Below, piece by piece: positions 22,299 through 31,250 of a stretch of 64,000 nt of DNA. The stretch covers positions 137,965,733 through 138,029,732 of the forward strand of contig CAMZMU010000052.1 in NCBI GenBank assembly GCA_947311845.1. The letters are read 5' to 3'. Origin of the DNA: Poa pratensis (Eukaryota; Streptophyta; Magnoliopsida; Poales; Poaceae). Numbering within the stretch: the first letter of the stretch is position 1; every line of letters begins with the position of its first letter. The notes under the pieces are model-generated. The model worked only from the letters and a program-made list of their open reading frames with translations. It searched no databases and had not been told where the DNA came from. Both the position numbers and the translations under genes were made by a program.

Positions 22299-23212
22299 TA
22301 CTGGGGGCTGCCGCCTATATCCCGGGGGCTGCCGCCTACTTTCTGGGGGCTGCCATCTTCCGCCTCGACCTCCTCGACATCAACGTCAGCAAACGTCAAA
22401 AAGCTAAGTTCTTTATAACATTTAATTAATTGTATGGTCATGAAATAAAAGTTTATGGTTTGCTCATTATGCTTGAGATCATGCCGTCTTTTGTCTTTTC
22501 ATATGATCATATACTTTTAGTATCAAAGTTACCCAAAATCTGCTCTGTGCTAAGTGGTTCAAACTTTTCGATACTTGCCGTCTCCGGACCAAATTAAGCA
22601 ATCATTTTGCACCGCCTAATATCCTTATTCTGATTGTTTATATGTGGGTTGCCTAGTAGTATGTCGTTGGCACCAACATGCCGGTTTTAGTCTCTGTGTC
22701 TAAACTAATTGGTATTGCACCTGGTTGGCACAGCTAAAAGTAACAGTGATGAGGTACCGCCAACATACAAAAAGCTAAGCGTATAGGCCAGAAAATATTA
22801 AGGCGGGCCACGTAAAATTTACAACCCATATGTGTTTGTTAACAAACTGCTGGCTCAGGCCTTAACTTATTCAGGTTACATTAAAAGTACATCTTAATGC
22901 AGCTATGTTTACTGTGCAGGATACTTGACGCCTGGGGGCTGCAATGCAGCATTTTCATCAAGTATGGAGCCGCCTTTCGTCAAGGCGGCACAAACCTCGG
23001 CAACTACAACCATTCGATCTACAACGCCACAAGTTCTTCTGAGCATCGATGCGACTTTCGAGTACGTCGACTCAATGCTCGGGGGCTGCGGATAGGCGGA
23101 TCGAGAAAAACTCTGGCGAACGAAGCCCGGGGCTTGACATTGACACTATCCCTCGCTAGATACTCGGGGGCTTGACTCGACAATGCCTTCGCCAATACTT
23201 GGGGGCTGCACG
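22299..23212. repeat. Dispersed GGGGGCTGC polypurine-like motifs
   Basis: GGGGGCTGCCGCC or close variants occur at about 22303, 22324, 22345, 22934, 23080, 23165 and 23200. They match the core of the element's own polypurine tract (TCTGGGGGCTAA, 23862-23873). A second set, 'gccttgtcgtcagcgacacggccacc', repeats at about 23236-23510. Confidence 0.7.
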
Positions 23213-23861
23213 ACATGCAGCTCCATCATCACCGCCTTGTCGTCAGCGACACGGCCACCTTGTTTCAGCAACAAGGCCGCCTTGTCATCAGCGACACGGC
23301 CACCATTATCGCCTCCGTGGCACAACCACCTTTTGACAGCAACACAATCGCCTTGTCGTCAGCGACACGGCCGTCAGATTGTTAGTTGTTGTTTCCAATC
23401 GCCCAAACCTGGCCAGTTTAGGAAGACATCGATTGGTACAAAATAATAAAGCTCCATGTTTTGGCTTAATTGCTAACGTGGCATAGCCGCCTTGTCGTCA
23501 GCGACACGGCCGCCTTTATTGTCAACAACATGGCTGCCTCCATGGTACAACCGCCTCGTTGTCATGACCGCCTACGTAGCACAAACAACATCTAATGCCA
23601 TCTTGGCACCGTTCCACCTCTCTGCATGTTCAAACTGTCGTGAACTAGAGCAACGTGAACATACTAACTGTTGGCTTGATCCGTCAACATTTGACAGCAG
23701 TCAGGCCGTCTTTCCCATGTTGGCGGCACCGGTCCGGCTACTTTAGATGGATTGCCGCCTACTTCAACTTCGGAATGCTTCAAGCTCTTCAGCCGCCTAA
23801 ATTCAAGAAACAAGACGGACATCCATCAAGACGAAGATGGCAACTGGAGAACTTAAACATT

Positions 23862-23873
23862 TCTGGGGGCTAA
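23862..23873 (+). other. Polypurine tract of the LARD-like element
   Basis: TCTGGGGGCTAA immediately precedes the 3' LTR. Confidence 0.75.
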
Positions 23874-24413
23874 TGTTGGGGATATACCAAGTGGGGTATA
23901 TCTAACATGGGTCAATCCGGCTAGTCCAGTGAAGGCTTGTGCCTGCCAGGCAAACTAGGCGGATGACAAACTTGGCGGATGACAAACTAGGCGGACAGCA
24001 AACAAGGTAGCCGGATGGATGGCAAACAAGGCAACCGGCAAGAAGGAGGCCCAAGACTGAAGCCCATGAAGCCACCAAGTCCAAGATAGAAGGCGGTAAC
24101 TTGCCGGCTAGGTTTAGGACTCTGTATTCTTGCCGGACACGTACTTTCCTTGTAATCCCTAGGCTGGCCGCCTTTATAAGCCAGCCTTCGGGAAGCCTTT
24201 AGGGAGATCTCATACACCATTGTAACCTGTAACACGGCTATTCGCCTCATAGTGAATTATAGCAGCACGTAGGGCTCCACCACCGCTGTGGAGCCTGAAG
24301 CTGGGTAAACTGCCGTGTACAATCCCGACCTCGACGACGTCCACCTTCTACCTCACGTTCAACCCTCGGCTAGAGGACCCCCGTCTCCTATCAATTATGC
24401 CGATACGACGACA
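23874..24413 (+). repeat. 3' LTR of the LARD-like element
   Basis: 540-bp near-identical copy of 20356-20894. One extra C and a handful of substitutions are visible. Confidence 0.95.
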
Positions 24414-24550
24414 CCGTTCATGTGAGGAGGAGGGCGGAGAGGGTTGCCTGCTTTCTTACCTCTTACCATGCCATTCGACGTGCCGAGACACATGATGATC
24501 TTCAAAAGGATCTAATCGAGGAGTGGTGGACATGGAATGGTCAACGCTAG

Positions 24551-24900
24551 TTTGATGTTCTATATTCGTACTTGTTGTATTGTTTGAACTATTTGTTGCA
24601 TTTGCCATTTGTGGTATTGAACAAAATAAATATTTATTTGAGTTGTAATAATAATTGTACTATTTGTTTGATTTGAAAGTGTGTGTTTGATCTTCTTGTT
24701 CTATGTTTGATTGCAAAATGTTGTTTGCCCCCACCGCGCGCTGGAGTATAGCGCGCCTGCTGGAGCGATGCTTGCGGCGGCCAAAAATATAGCGCGACTG
24801 CTGAACCAAAAAGCCCTCCCCGCGCGCGGAAACGCTATTTCGGCGCTGGATACTGTTTTTAGCGCGCGGCGCAGTAGCGCGGCTGTTGGAGATGCTCTAG
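24551..24900. repeat. 3' end of the PIF-type element with right terminal repeat
   Basis: T-rich 3' UTR, then GCGCGC-rich subterminal sequence (24733-24890) like that of the 18061 element, ending gcggctgttggagatgctc at 24897 followed by TAG. A TTA duplication is not visible on this side. Confidence 0.5.
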
Positions 24901-24935
24901 GCACCGATATATTTCGAGCGGAGAGTTAACAACTA

Positions 24936-25466
24936 GAATGAGAAAGAGACAGAGGACTCACATCATGAGCACGAAGAGAACGAGGATGGCCGGTGCAAGT
25001 GTGGACAGGTCCAAAGTGGACTCGCCGGTGTGCCGGGAGTTCACCGCCAGGAACAACACGTTGGACACCTTCTCCCACGGGCTCATTCCCCGCAGCGCGC
25101 CGCCCCACTCCATGTCACACACCATCGCCCCCTGCTGCACGGCGACGAACCCCGCCACCGTGGCCAGCAGCATGGCGCACCGCCACGCTGGAGCAAGTGG
25201 GAGTAACCCGTTAGCTCCGTTCCGTTATCCGTCGCCGTCTCCACCAGCTCCGGCCGCCGCGTCGCCGCGGCTGCCGCATGCACGCACGCGGCCAGCAGCG
25301 GCGGGAACAACGTGTTTCCGACGAGCGCCTGCAGCAGGAGCAGCAACTGCAACACGATGTCCCGAGAGAACGAGACCATGTTCTCGTTGTTCGGCATAAA
25401 GCCGCAGTTCGAGAAAGTCGACACTGTGGTGAACACGGCGAAGGTCCACACGCTATCAGTATCCAT
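24936..25466 (-). pseudogene. HKT1;4: Truncated second copy of HKT1;4 (3' part of exon 1)
   Basis: Read on the minus strand it matches exon 1 of the HKT1;4 gene at 38035-41183. It begins at [20 protein letters not shown] (second pore loop) and ends at [14 protein letters not shown], with the splice donor GTGAGT and about 20 bp of intron 1 kept. Third pore-loop block NSRHTGES is present. It lacks the first pore, exons 2 and 3. A one-base loss near 25190, seen against the other copy, breaks the frame. Left of it is a Harbinger-type terminus, right of it a LINE end. It was probably part of a full tandem gene, since HKT1;4 is known to be duplicated in wheat (Nax1 region). Transport by this piece is impossible. 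Confidence 0.9.
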
Positions 25467-25499
25467 CTTTGTATAATAATGTTTGTCATAAGGGCGGAT

Positions 25500-26390
25500 A
25501 CAATAGCCATGGTTATGATGTCATCGCCGCCAAATGTGACGTTCAGACTAGATTTGGACGAAACTAGACTAGCGACATGGAATGTCCTGCTAGGACGGCT
25601 GACTTTGGTACAATTGCCGCAAGGGTCTGACGAATTTCGATGGAGTCTACGTGAGAATGGAAAGTTCTATGTGAACTCCATGTATAGAGTTTTGCTTCAT
25701 TCTGAGACACCGGTCGATAGTAACAAAAAAAATTGGAAGATGAAGATAACACTAAAGTTAAAAGTCTTTGCCTTGTAGACTCCGCGAGGTGTTGTTCTAA
25801 CCAAGGATAATATGTAGTTAAACGCAACTGGTACAGAAGTAAAAAGTGTGTCTGCGCTCATGATGAAACGATCAAACACTTATTTTTCGACTACAAGTTT
25901 GCCCGTTCTATTTGGACAGGCACCCAAGTAGCTTCGAATTTGTATCCTCCATGATCAGTTGTGGATATTTTGTCAATTGGTTACATGGCGTTGAGCACAA
26001 TTTTAGAACGCTAATTAGGGTGGGAGCGATAGCCGTTATATGGTTGTTGTGTCTGAATAGTAATGATAAGGTTTTTTCCGATAAAAGTTCTTCTCTCGGG
26101 CAGGTAATCTACCGATCATCAGTTTGCTCCGTTCCTGGTCCACATTATAACGCCTTTTTATGGACGTTTCTGCACAACTGAAAATACGACGAGGGATGTA
26201 TTTATCCGAATGGCCACATGATTTTCAGATTGGCCCCAGCGACATAGGCGGTACGGAGCTACTAGCTTGTTACTTGCTTATGTATTTTTTTAGTCTATTA
26301 GAAGTACGGCTATGTGGATCCTTATTATGCAGAGACCGGTGTAATGTTTAAACCTTTTAACTAATAAAATGTCCATTATAAAAGAAAAAT
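25500..26390 (+). pseudogene. 3' end of a LINE (zf-RVT and tail)
   Basis: The frame at 25530-25778 encodes LPQGSDEFRWSLRENGKFYV then NWKMKITLKLKVFAL. With stops it continues as HLFFDYKFARSIW and IRVGAIAVIWLLC, the plant LINE zinc-binding region that follows reverse transcriptase (zf-RVT). AATAAAATG and an A-rich end close it near 26390. It is 5'-truncated, in the same orientation as the larger LINE downstream but a different copy. Confidence 0.75.
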
Positions 26391-26671
26391 AGTCTCAATC
26401 CGCAACGCTAGTTTTTGTACCGCCCGGTCCCAATTGTCAACTTCTTGTGCTACTTTTCACATGACGGAAAAATTTATATAAGTCGGGTGTTATTACCTCA
26501 ATGATATTTTAGTTATTGATGAACTTTTTAAGAACTTGTCATGTAGCACTTTACCTTTCCTAGTTTCCCATGGTGTTTCTTTTTTTAGTATAACATTTAG
26601 TTTCTCTTACTTTCAATATTAGTTCCAAAAAATTGTAAGGTTTCATTCTAGTAATGCAACCGACTGACCGA
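26391..26671. other. Spacer, no gene seen
   Basis: AT-rich sequence between two LINE copies. No ORF, terminal repeat or known motif is recognised. Confidence 0.4.
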
Positions 26672-26965
26672 GGAGAGACTCCTTGTAGACAATCCATAAC
26701 AGACTTTTTTCCGGATACCGTTTCGGCTCCTAAGGCGATTAGGAGGCGATTAGGGTTTCTAGTGAAACGGCGGCGCACGTTGGTCTTCCGTCGGGGCGAG
26801 AAGAGCTTGGGTCGGGCGGAGGTCTTCTCCGGGCCGGCGACTTGGGTCCTTGTCTCGGTGGGGTCTGGTTTCTCCCGGTTCGAGGTGATTAAGGGGAGGC
26901 CTTAGCGCCTCTACCCAATCTTGGCAGGGACGATTGATCTGCGATTGGGACGAGGAGGTGTGACC

Positions 26966-28160
26966 ATGGTGGCTAAGAACAAAGGACCACTAGGAGGTGG
27001 AGCGGGTACTGGTGCACGGGGAAAGTTTCCTGTGGCTGAGGAGGAATCGATTGAGGAGCTGGTTGGCCGATGAAACTCACGGCGTAGAGACCTCGAAACT
27101 GTTTATTGACGATCGTGCTGATGTCCGGGAGAACCCGGTCTGGACGCTGGCTGGCAAGGTTCTGGTACCAGAGCCGAAAGTCTTCTACACTCAGACGATC
27201 GCCGATGTGCTTCGTCCTGCATGGGGGAACCCGAAGGGTTTGGTGTTCCGTGATGGCGGCCCCAATCTGTTCGTGGCGGAGTTCCCTTCAGAGCAGGAAA
27301 GAGATAGAGTCTGGGAGAGATCGTCGTGGACGGTGAATAAAAATGTTGTCATTCTTGAGAACTTCAAGAGGAGCCAACGTCCATCGGAGCTGAAGTTTGA
27401 TCGCCTGCCTATATGGATACGGGTGATGAACTTACCTTTTAATTTGCACGAGGAATGGGGAGTTGAGATTGCTGGGAGGATAGGGGAATTCATCTACATG
27501 GACACCAGCAACAAGCGGCTAGTTAGTGGAAAGTATCTGCGGGCTCTAGTAGCTATCAAAGTACACGAGCCCCTGCAGCGTTGGATCCCCATTGATTCTA
27601 CTCTTCGAGAAGCATGTGATTGGTATGAAATCAAGTATGAAAATCTGCCCTATTTCTGCTTTTCATGTGGTAGGCTGGGACACTCTGATTTGGTTTGCCC
27701 GGATCCGGCTAAGAGAGATGAGATAGGACGGCTTCCTTATTGGCCGTCTCTACGGGCACCGGATGAGAAGAGGAAGAAAGCTGAGCCAGGTGTGGGATCT
27801 TCACATGATGGTAGCAATGCTTACAACACGAACCCTAAGGGTGCTACTGATGGTACCCAGGAAGGGAAGAACACTACGGAAGGACCACCTCCTCAGGGTG
27901 GCAACAGAGGCCATGGACGTGGTGGGAACCGAGGTAGAGGTTGTTTTGTCGGTGCACGGGGAAATGCTGAAACCTATCGTAGACTTGACCTTGATGACTC
28001 CACGAAGGCAATGCAAGTTGAGAACCAGTTGGTGCGTTATGTGCCTCAGATTTCGGGAGCAAAAAGGGATGACAAACCAGAACTTGGTTCTCGTTCAGCT
28101 GCCCCGTCTCCAGATGCAAAGAAGACAAAGGTTGTACCAGAAGAGGAAGCTAATTCTTAG
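26966..28160 (+). pseudogene. LINE ORF1 (DUF4283-like, CCHC), one frameshift
   Basis: RNA-binding gag-like protein. The start MVAKNKGPLGGG at 26966 lies in good context (ACCATGG) but its frame ends near 27072. Coding sense continues one frame over to 28160. That frame holds a DUF4283-like region (VWTLAGKVLVPEPKVF; LFVAEFPSEQERDRVWE; LPIWIRVMNLPFNLH) and a zinc knuckle CFSCGRLGHSDLVC (about residue 222 of the 26997 frame). A Gly/Arg-rich stretch follows, then a basic tail ending EEANS*. Apart from the single early shift it is well preserved. Confidence 0.85.
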
Positions 28161-28196
28161 ATTTGGCGCCGGCTACAGAGCAGTTGGGCCAGACGC

Positions 28197-29388
28197 AATG
28201 AATTGTGCTGGTTTGAACTGTCGGGGGCTTGGAAACCAGCCGACAGTTTGGAGCTGCGAGCGTTCGTAAAGCAGCAAGAGCCCGCCCTCCTCTTCGTGAT
28301 GGAAACTAAGATTACGGGGGAGAGGGTTGAGAAACTAGTGAGCACCCTCGGTTTTCATGGGGGATTTGCTATTGATAGTGAAGGTCTGAGTGGAGGCATT
28401 GGCCTCTTCTGGTCCGCAGCGGTGTCGGTGGAGTTGAAAAGCTATAACTCCCACCACATTGACGCGATCGTGACGGAAAGAGATGGTGTGGTTCCTCCTT
28501 GGCGCTTTACTGGCTTCTATGGTGAAGCAAGGAGGGAAAACCGACATCAAAGCTAGACTTTGTTGAGACGATTGCATGCTCTCCGAATTTATCCGTGGTT
28601 ATGTATGGGAGACTTTAACGAAACCCTGCATGCAACAGAACACTTTAGTGAGAATGAGAAGATGGAGTGGCAGATGAGGCCGTTTCATGAGGTTGTGGAA
28701 GATTGTGAGTTCATGGATTTGGGTTATGTGGGTGTACCGTTTACTTGGGATAACCGACAACCAGGTCGCGCAAATGTGAAGGCTAGACTTGATAGGGCCT
28801 TTGGAAACATGGCACTAACAAATATCTTTCCGGTGATTAAGGTTCGTCATATTAGTACTGTGGAGTCAGATCATTGTCTCGTTTTGACTGAGCTCCGTCA
28901 GAGGGAAATGCCGCAGCGGTCGAAGAGGAGTTTCCGGTATGAGAATATGTGGCAGATGCATGCTCACTATGACAAGGTCGTCAACAGCTTTGCAACAAGG
29001 ACAGAATGGAGCAAACGCTGGCGGGCTGGCTGGTGCGCTTCATGGGCTGCAGTCGGGCTTGTCGAGTTGGGGCACGGCTACTTTTGGTAATTTCAAGCGG
29101 AAATTGGCCAGACTAAGGAAAGATTTGGAGCGCCAACGTGCACAGTCCATTGGTAAGGGACCATCTTATGCGGAGAAGAAAACCATGGAGAAGATAAGTG
29201 AGGTGATGTTCCAAGAAGAGATATGGATTAAGCAGCGGTCGAGGATCAATTGGCTCAAGGCAGGAGACCGAAATTCTGCTTACTTTCATGCCCAGGTAGC
29301 ACAAAGGAGACGCACAAATAACATCACAACACTGCAGCGGAGTGACGGATCCTTGTGTGAGAGTATGGAGGAGGTTCAGGAGGAAGTG
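28197..29388 (+). pseudogene. LINE ORF2, endonuclease and start of RT region, broken
   Basis: Apurinic-type endonuclease and linker. MNCAGLNCRGLGNQ at 28197 is the usual plant L1 start. A frameshift near 28250 leads to ALLFVMETKITGERVE and GGIGLFWSAAVSVEL. An in-frame TAG at 28554-28556 stands where Trp is expected (HQS-stop-TLLRRL). Then CMGDFNETLHATEH, GVPFTWDNRQPG, RLDRAFGN and SDHCLVLTEL follow (conserved Asn, Asp and SDH residues of the nuclease). Another shift near 29020 leads to RINWLKAGDRNSAYFHAQVA. It ends abruptly at EEVQEEV, where the LTR block begins. Confidence 0.9.
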
Positions 29389-30515
29389 TGATGAGGAAAA
29401 TGGGGTCCTCTAGGGTGGCCCGATCTTCACGGATTGACGGGGGATGTGGACGAAGAATGCGAGGAACACGAAGAACACCAAGAAGAACGCCCCGAACACA
29501 AGAACACACACAAGATACAAGAACCATTTCCCTTACCGGTCGGTCCAACCGTCCAATAGAATCCACACGAAGGTGGAGAGATCGGCGAGTAGATACACGA
29601 AGGGATCTTGGACGGTTGTTTCTCCAACGGCCAACCAAGCCGATCCAATAAAGTCACCCAAGGATGAAAGATTGGCAAGTAGTCAAACTACAAGTAGAGG
29701 TCTTGAATCCACAAGGGGATCTTCTCCACTAGGGGAGGAACCATCCCCACAAGGGGAGGAAGGAGACCTTTGAGAAGAAGGAGTCTAGCTCTACTCTAAT
29801 CTCAAAACATAGTCTATCTAGATCTAGAGGGGTAGGTGCCTATATATAGGTTTGACCCAAAGGGGTAGGTGGGAAAGGGATACAAGGGCTTTAGCCCGTT
29901 CACTGCACGCAGGCAGCGGTAGTACCGCTGGATGCTGGCGGTAGTACCGGACCTGGTAGGGTGGCGGTAGTACCGCTGCATCTGGCGGTAGTACCGGTGG
30001 CTCTCTCTCGAATATAATTGCACTTCTCCAGCGGTAGTACGTGGCCGGTACCGGACAGATACCGTTGGATCCAGAGAGCATTCCCGGTTGCGCGGTAGAG
30101 GTGGCGGCAGCTGCAGCGGTAGTACCGCTCCTGGGCTTGGCGGTAGTACCGCTCGGCACGAGTGGTAGTACCGCTGCTGGAGCTTCCGCTTCTTCAGCCT
30201 GGGTCATCTGGCGCCTGGCGGTAGTACCGCTGCGTGCGGCGGTAGTACCGCTCCTGGAGCTGCCGGCTCCTCTTCCTTCTCCTCTTCCAAGCCACCGTCT
30301 TGTCGGGCCTCATTCCTTGTGCTCCTTGGCCATCTTCCCGTGGAGTCGTACTTGTCATGACTAGCAATACAAAGTGATGATGGTCAAGTAGTATACCATT
30401 CCAAAGGGTGGGAATTGAGTCATCCAAGAGGAATGAGTTCACCTTTGATGTCAATGGTGACTTGTGGTATGTTGGAGTGCTTGACATGGTGATGGTCCTA
30501 GGTTGGGCTACATCA
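29389..30515 (-). repeat. LTR (3') of the antisense element
   Basis: On the minus strand it runs TGATGTAGCCC...CCTCATCA, with inverted ends TGATG/CATCA. The polypurine tract lies just before it. The palindrome array fills the U3 part and a CCTATATATAGG TATA box sits at 29848-29859. No second copy of this LTR is present in the window. Confidence 0.6.
29916..30252. repeat. Array of GCGGTAGTACCGC palindromes
   Basis: About nine copies of GCGGTAGTACCGC or near forms (odd dyad around the central G/C) spaced 20-50 bp apart, with CTGG or GCTC between. Two further copies lie at about 34704-34742 in the other LTR-type segment, which links the two ends to related families. Confidence 0.85.
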
Positions 30516-30528
30516 TCTCCCCCACTTT
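30516..30528 (-). other. Polypurine tract of the antisense element
   Basis: On the minus strand AAAGTGGGGGAGA directly precedes TGATGTAGCCC. This position and composition mark the plus-strand primer. Confidence 0.65.
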
Positions 30529-31250
30529 AATAAGAGTCGTCCTCGACTCTTGCTCTTCATCACCATGCAAAGGAGGTAGATGTGTTGTCGAAGAATTGGA
30601 ATTCACCATGCCTACACACAATAAAGACCAAGCAAACCATGTGTGTGCAAGAAAGAGGAGCATATCAACAATGACATGTCCATTCTTTGTCATAGCACCG
30701 TTAGCACAACACAAGAATATGAAAATATAGTGAAAGTGCAAGGTCAAAGAGCAAGCAATCCAATGGAACATCTTCAACATGTGGAAACACAAAAACTCCA
30801 TGAAAATATGAGGATGCCATCTAGGAATCTCACTTTGACTCATATGGTCATTATTGCACACAAGGCATTGAAAGTGACAATTTGTCATCAACCTTGATGC
30901 AACAATAGGAGAATTTGGCAAAAGAACACAATGTAGAATGTCCAAAATATAATCATGGTGGCAAACAAAGCACATGAAAGAGCAAGTTTTTAACATATTT
31001 GTTGCAACATCAAATTGGTAAAAACCAATAAACTCATGACAAGACATGCTCAAAATGTCATTATGGTTGCACACAAGCCATTTAAAAGAACAAGTGTTCG
31101 TCGTATTTGTTGCAACACATAAATCATTCACATAAAAGATGGGGAAATTTGTCTTGCCATACGGGAAAGCATTATCACAAACATGTTTGCAAACAAACGA
31201 AAACCAAGAAAAATTGATCAACTTGTTTTATGCAAAACATGGGAAGGGTA

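Larger units (their letters stand above)
20356..24413 (+). mobile_element. Non-autonomous LTR retrotransposon (LARD-like), no gag or pol
   Basis: 4058 bp with TSD CCGTT (20351-20355 and 24414-24418), LTRs of 539 and 540 bp (TGTTGGGG...GACGACA), a primer site right after the 5' LTR and a polypurine tract before the 3' LTR. The ~2.98-kb interior has no capsid, protease or polymerase motif in any frame. It must rely on proteins of another element, probably Gypsy-type from the TGGCGCCCACCG primer site. The LTRs are nearly identical, so the insertion is recent. Confidence 0.93.
20305..24550 (+). pseudogene. PIF/Harbinger transposase remnant, internally deleted and split by an LTR retrotransposon
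   Basis: The N-terminal piece MSSSYDSSDEELIGHPV (20305-20355) runs exactly to the insertion point. After the retrotransposon and the CCGTT duplication, the same frame continues at 24419 with HVRRRAERVACFLTSYHAIR, ending with DLIEEWWTWNG and a stop at 24550. The H.DLQ.DLIEEWW.W.G end is typical of grass PIF-type DDE transposases. The catalytic domain is absent, so the gene had already lost most of its middle, in frame, before the LTR element landed. A right terminal repeat with the Harbinger-like ctgttggagatgctc ends at 24897. The left partner was not found. Confidence 0.7.

Noticed and set aside
18061..24897. One large Harbinger element from 18061 to 24897
   Set aside because: The left end at 18061 already pairs with 19017 with matching TTA, and the span would cross the boundaries of the 18033-20071 element.
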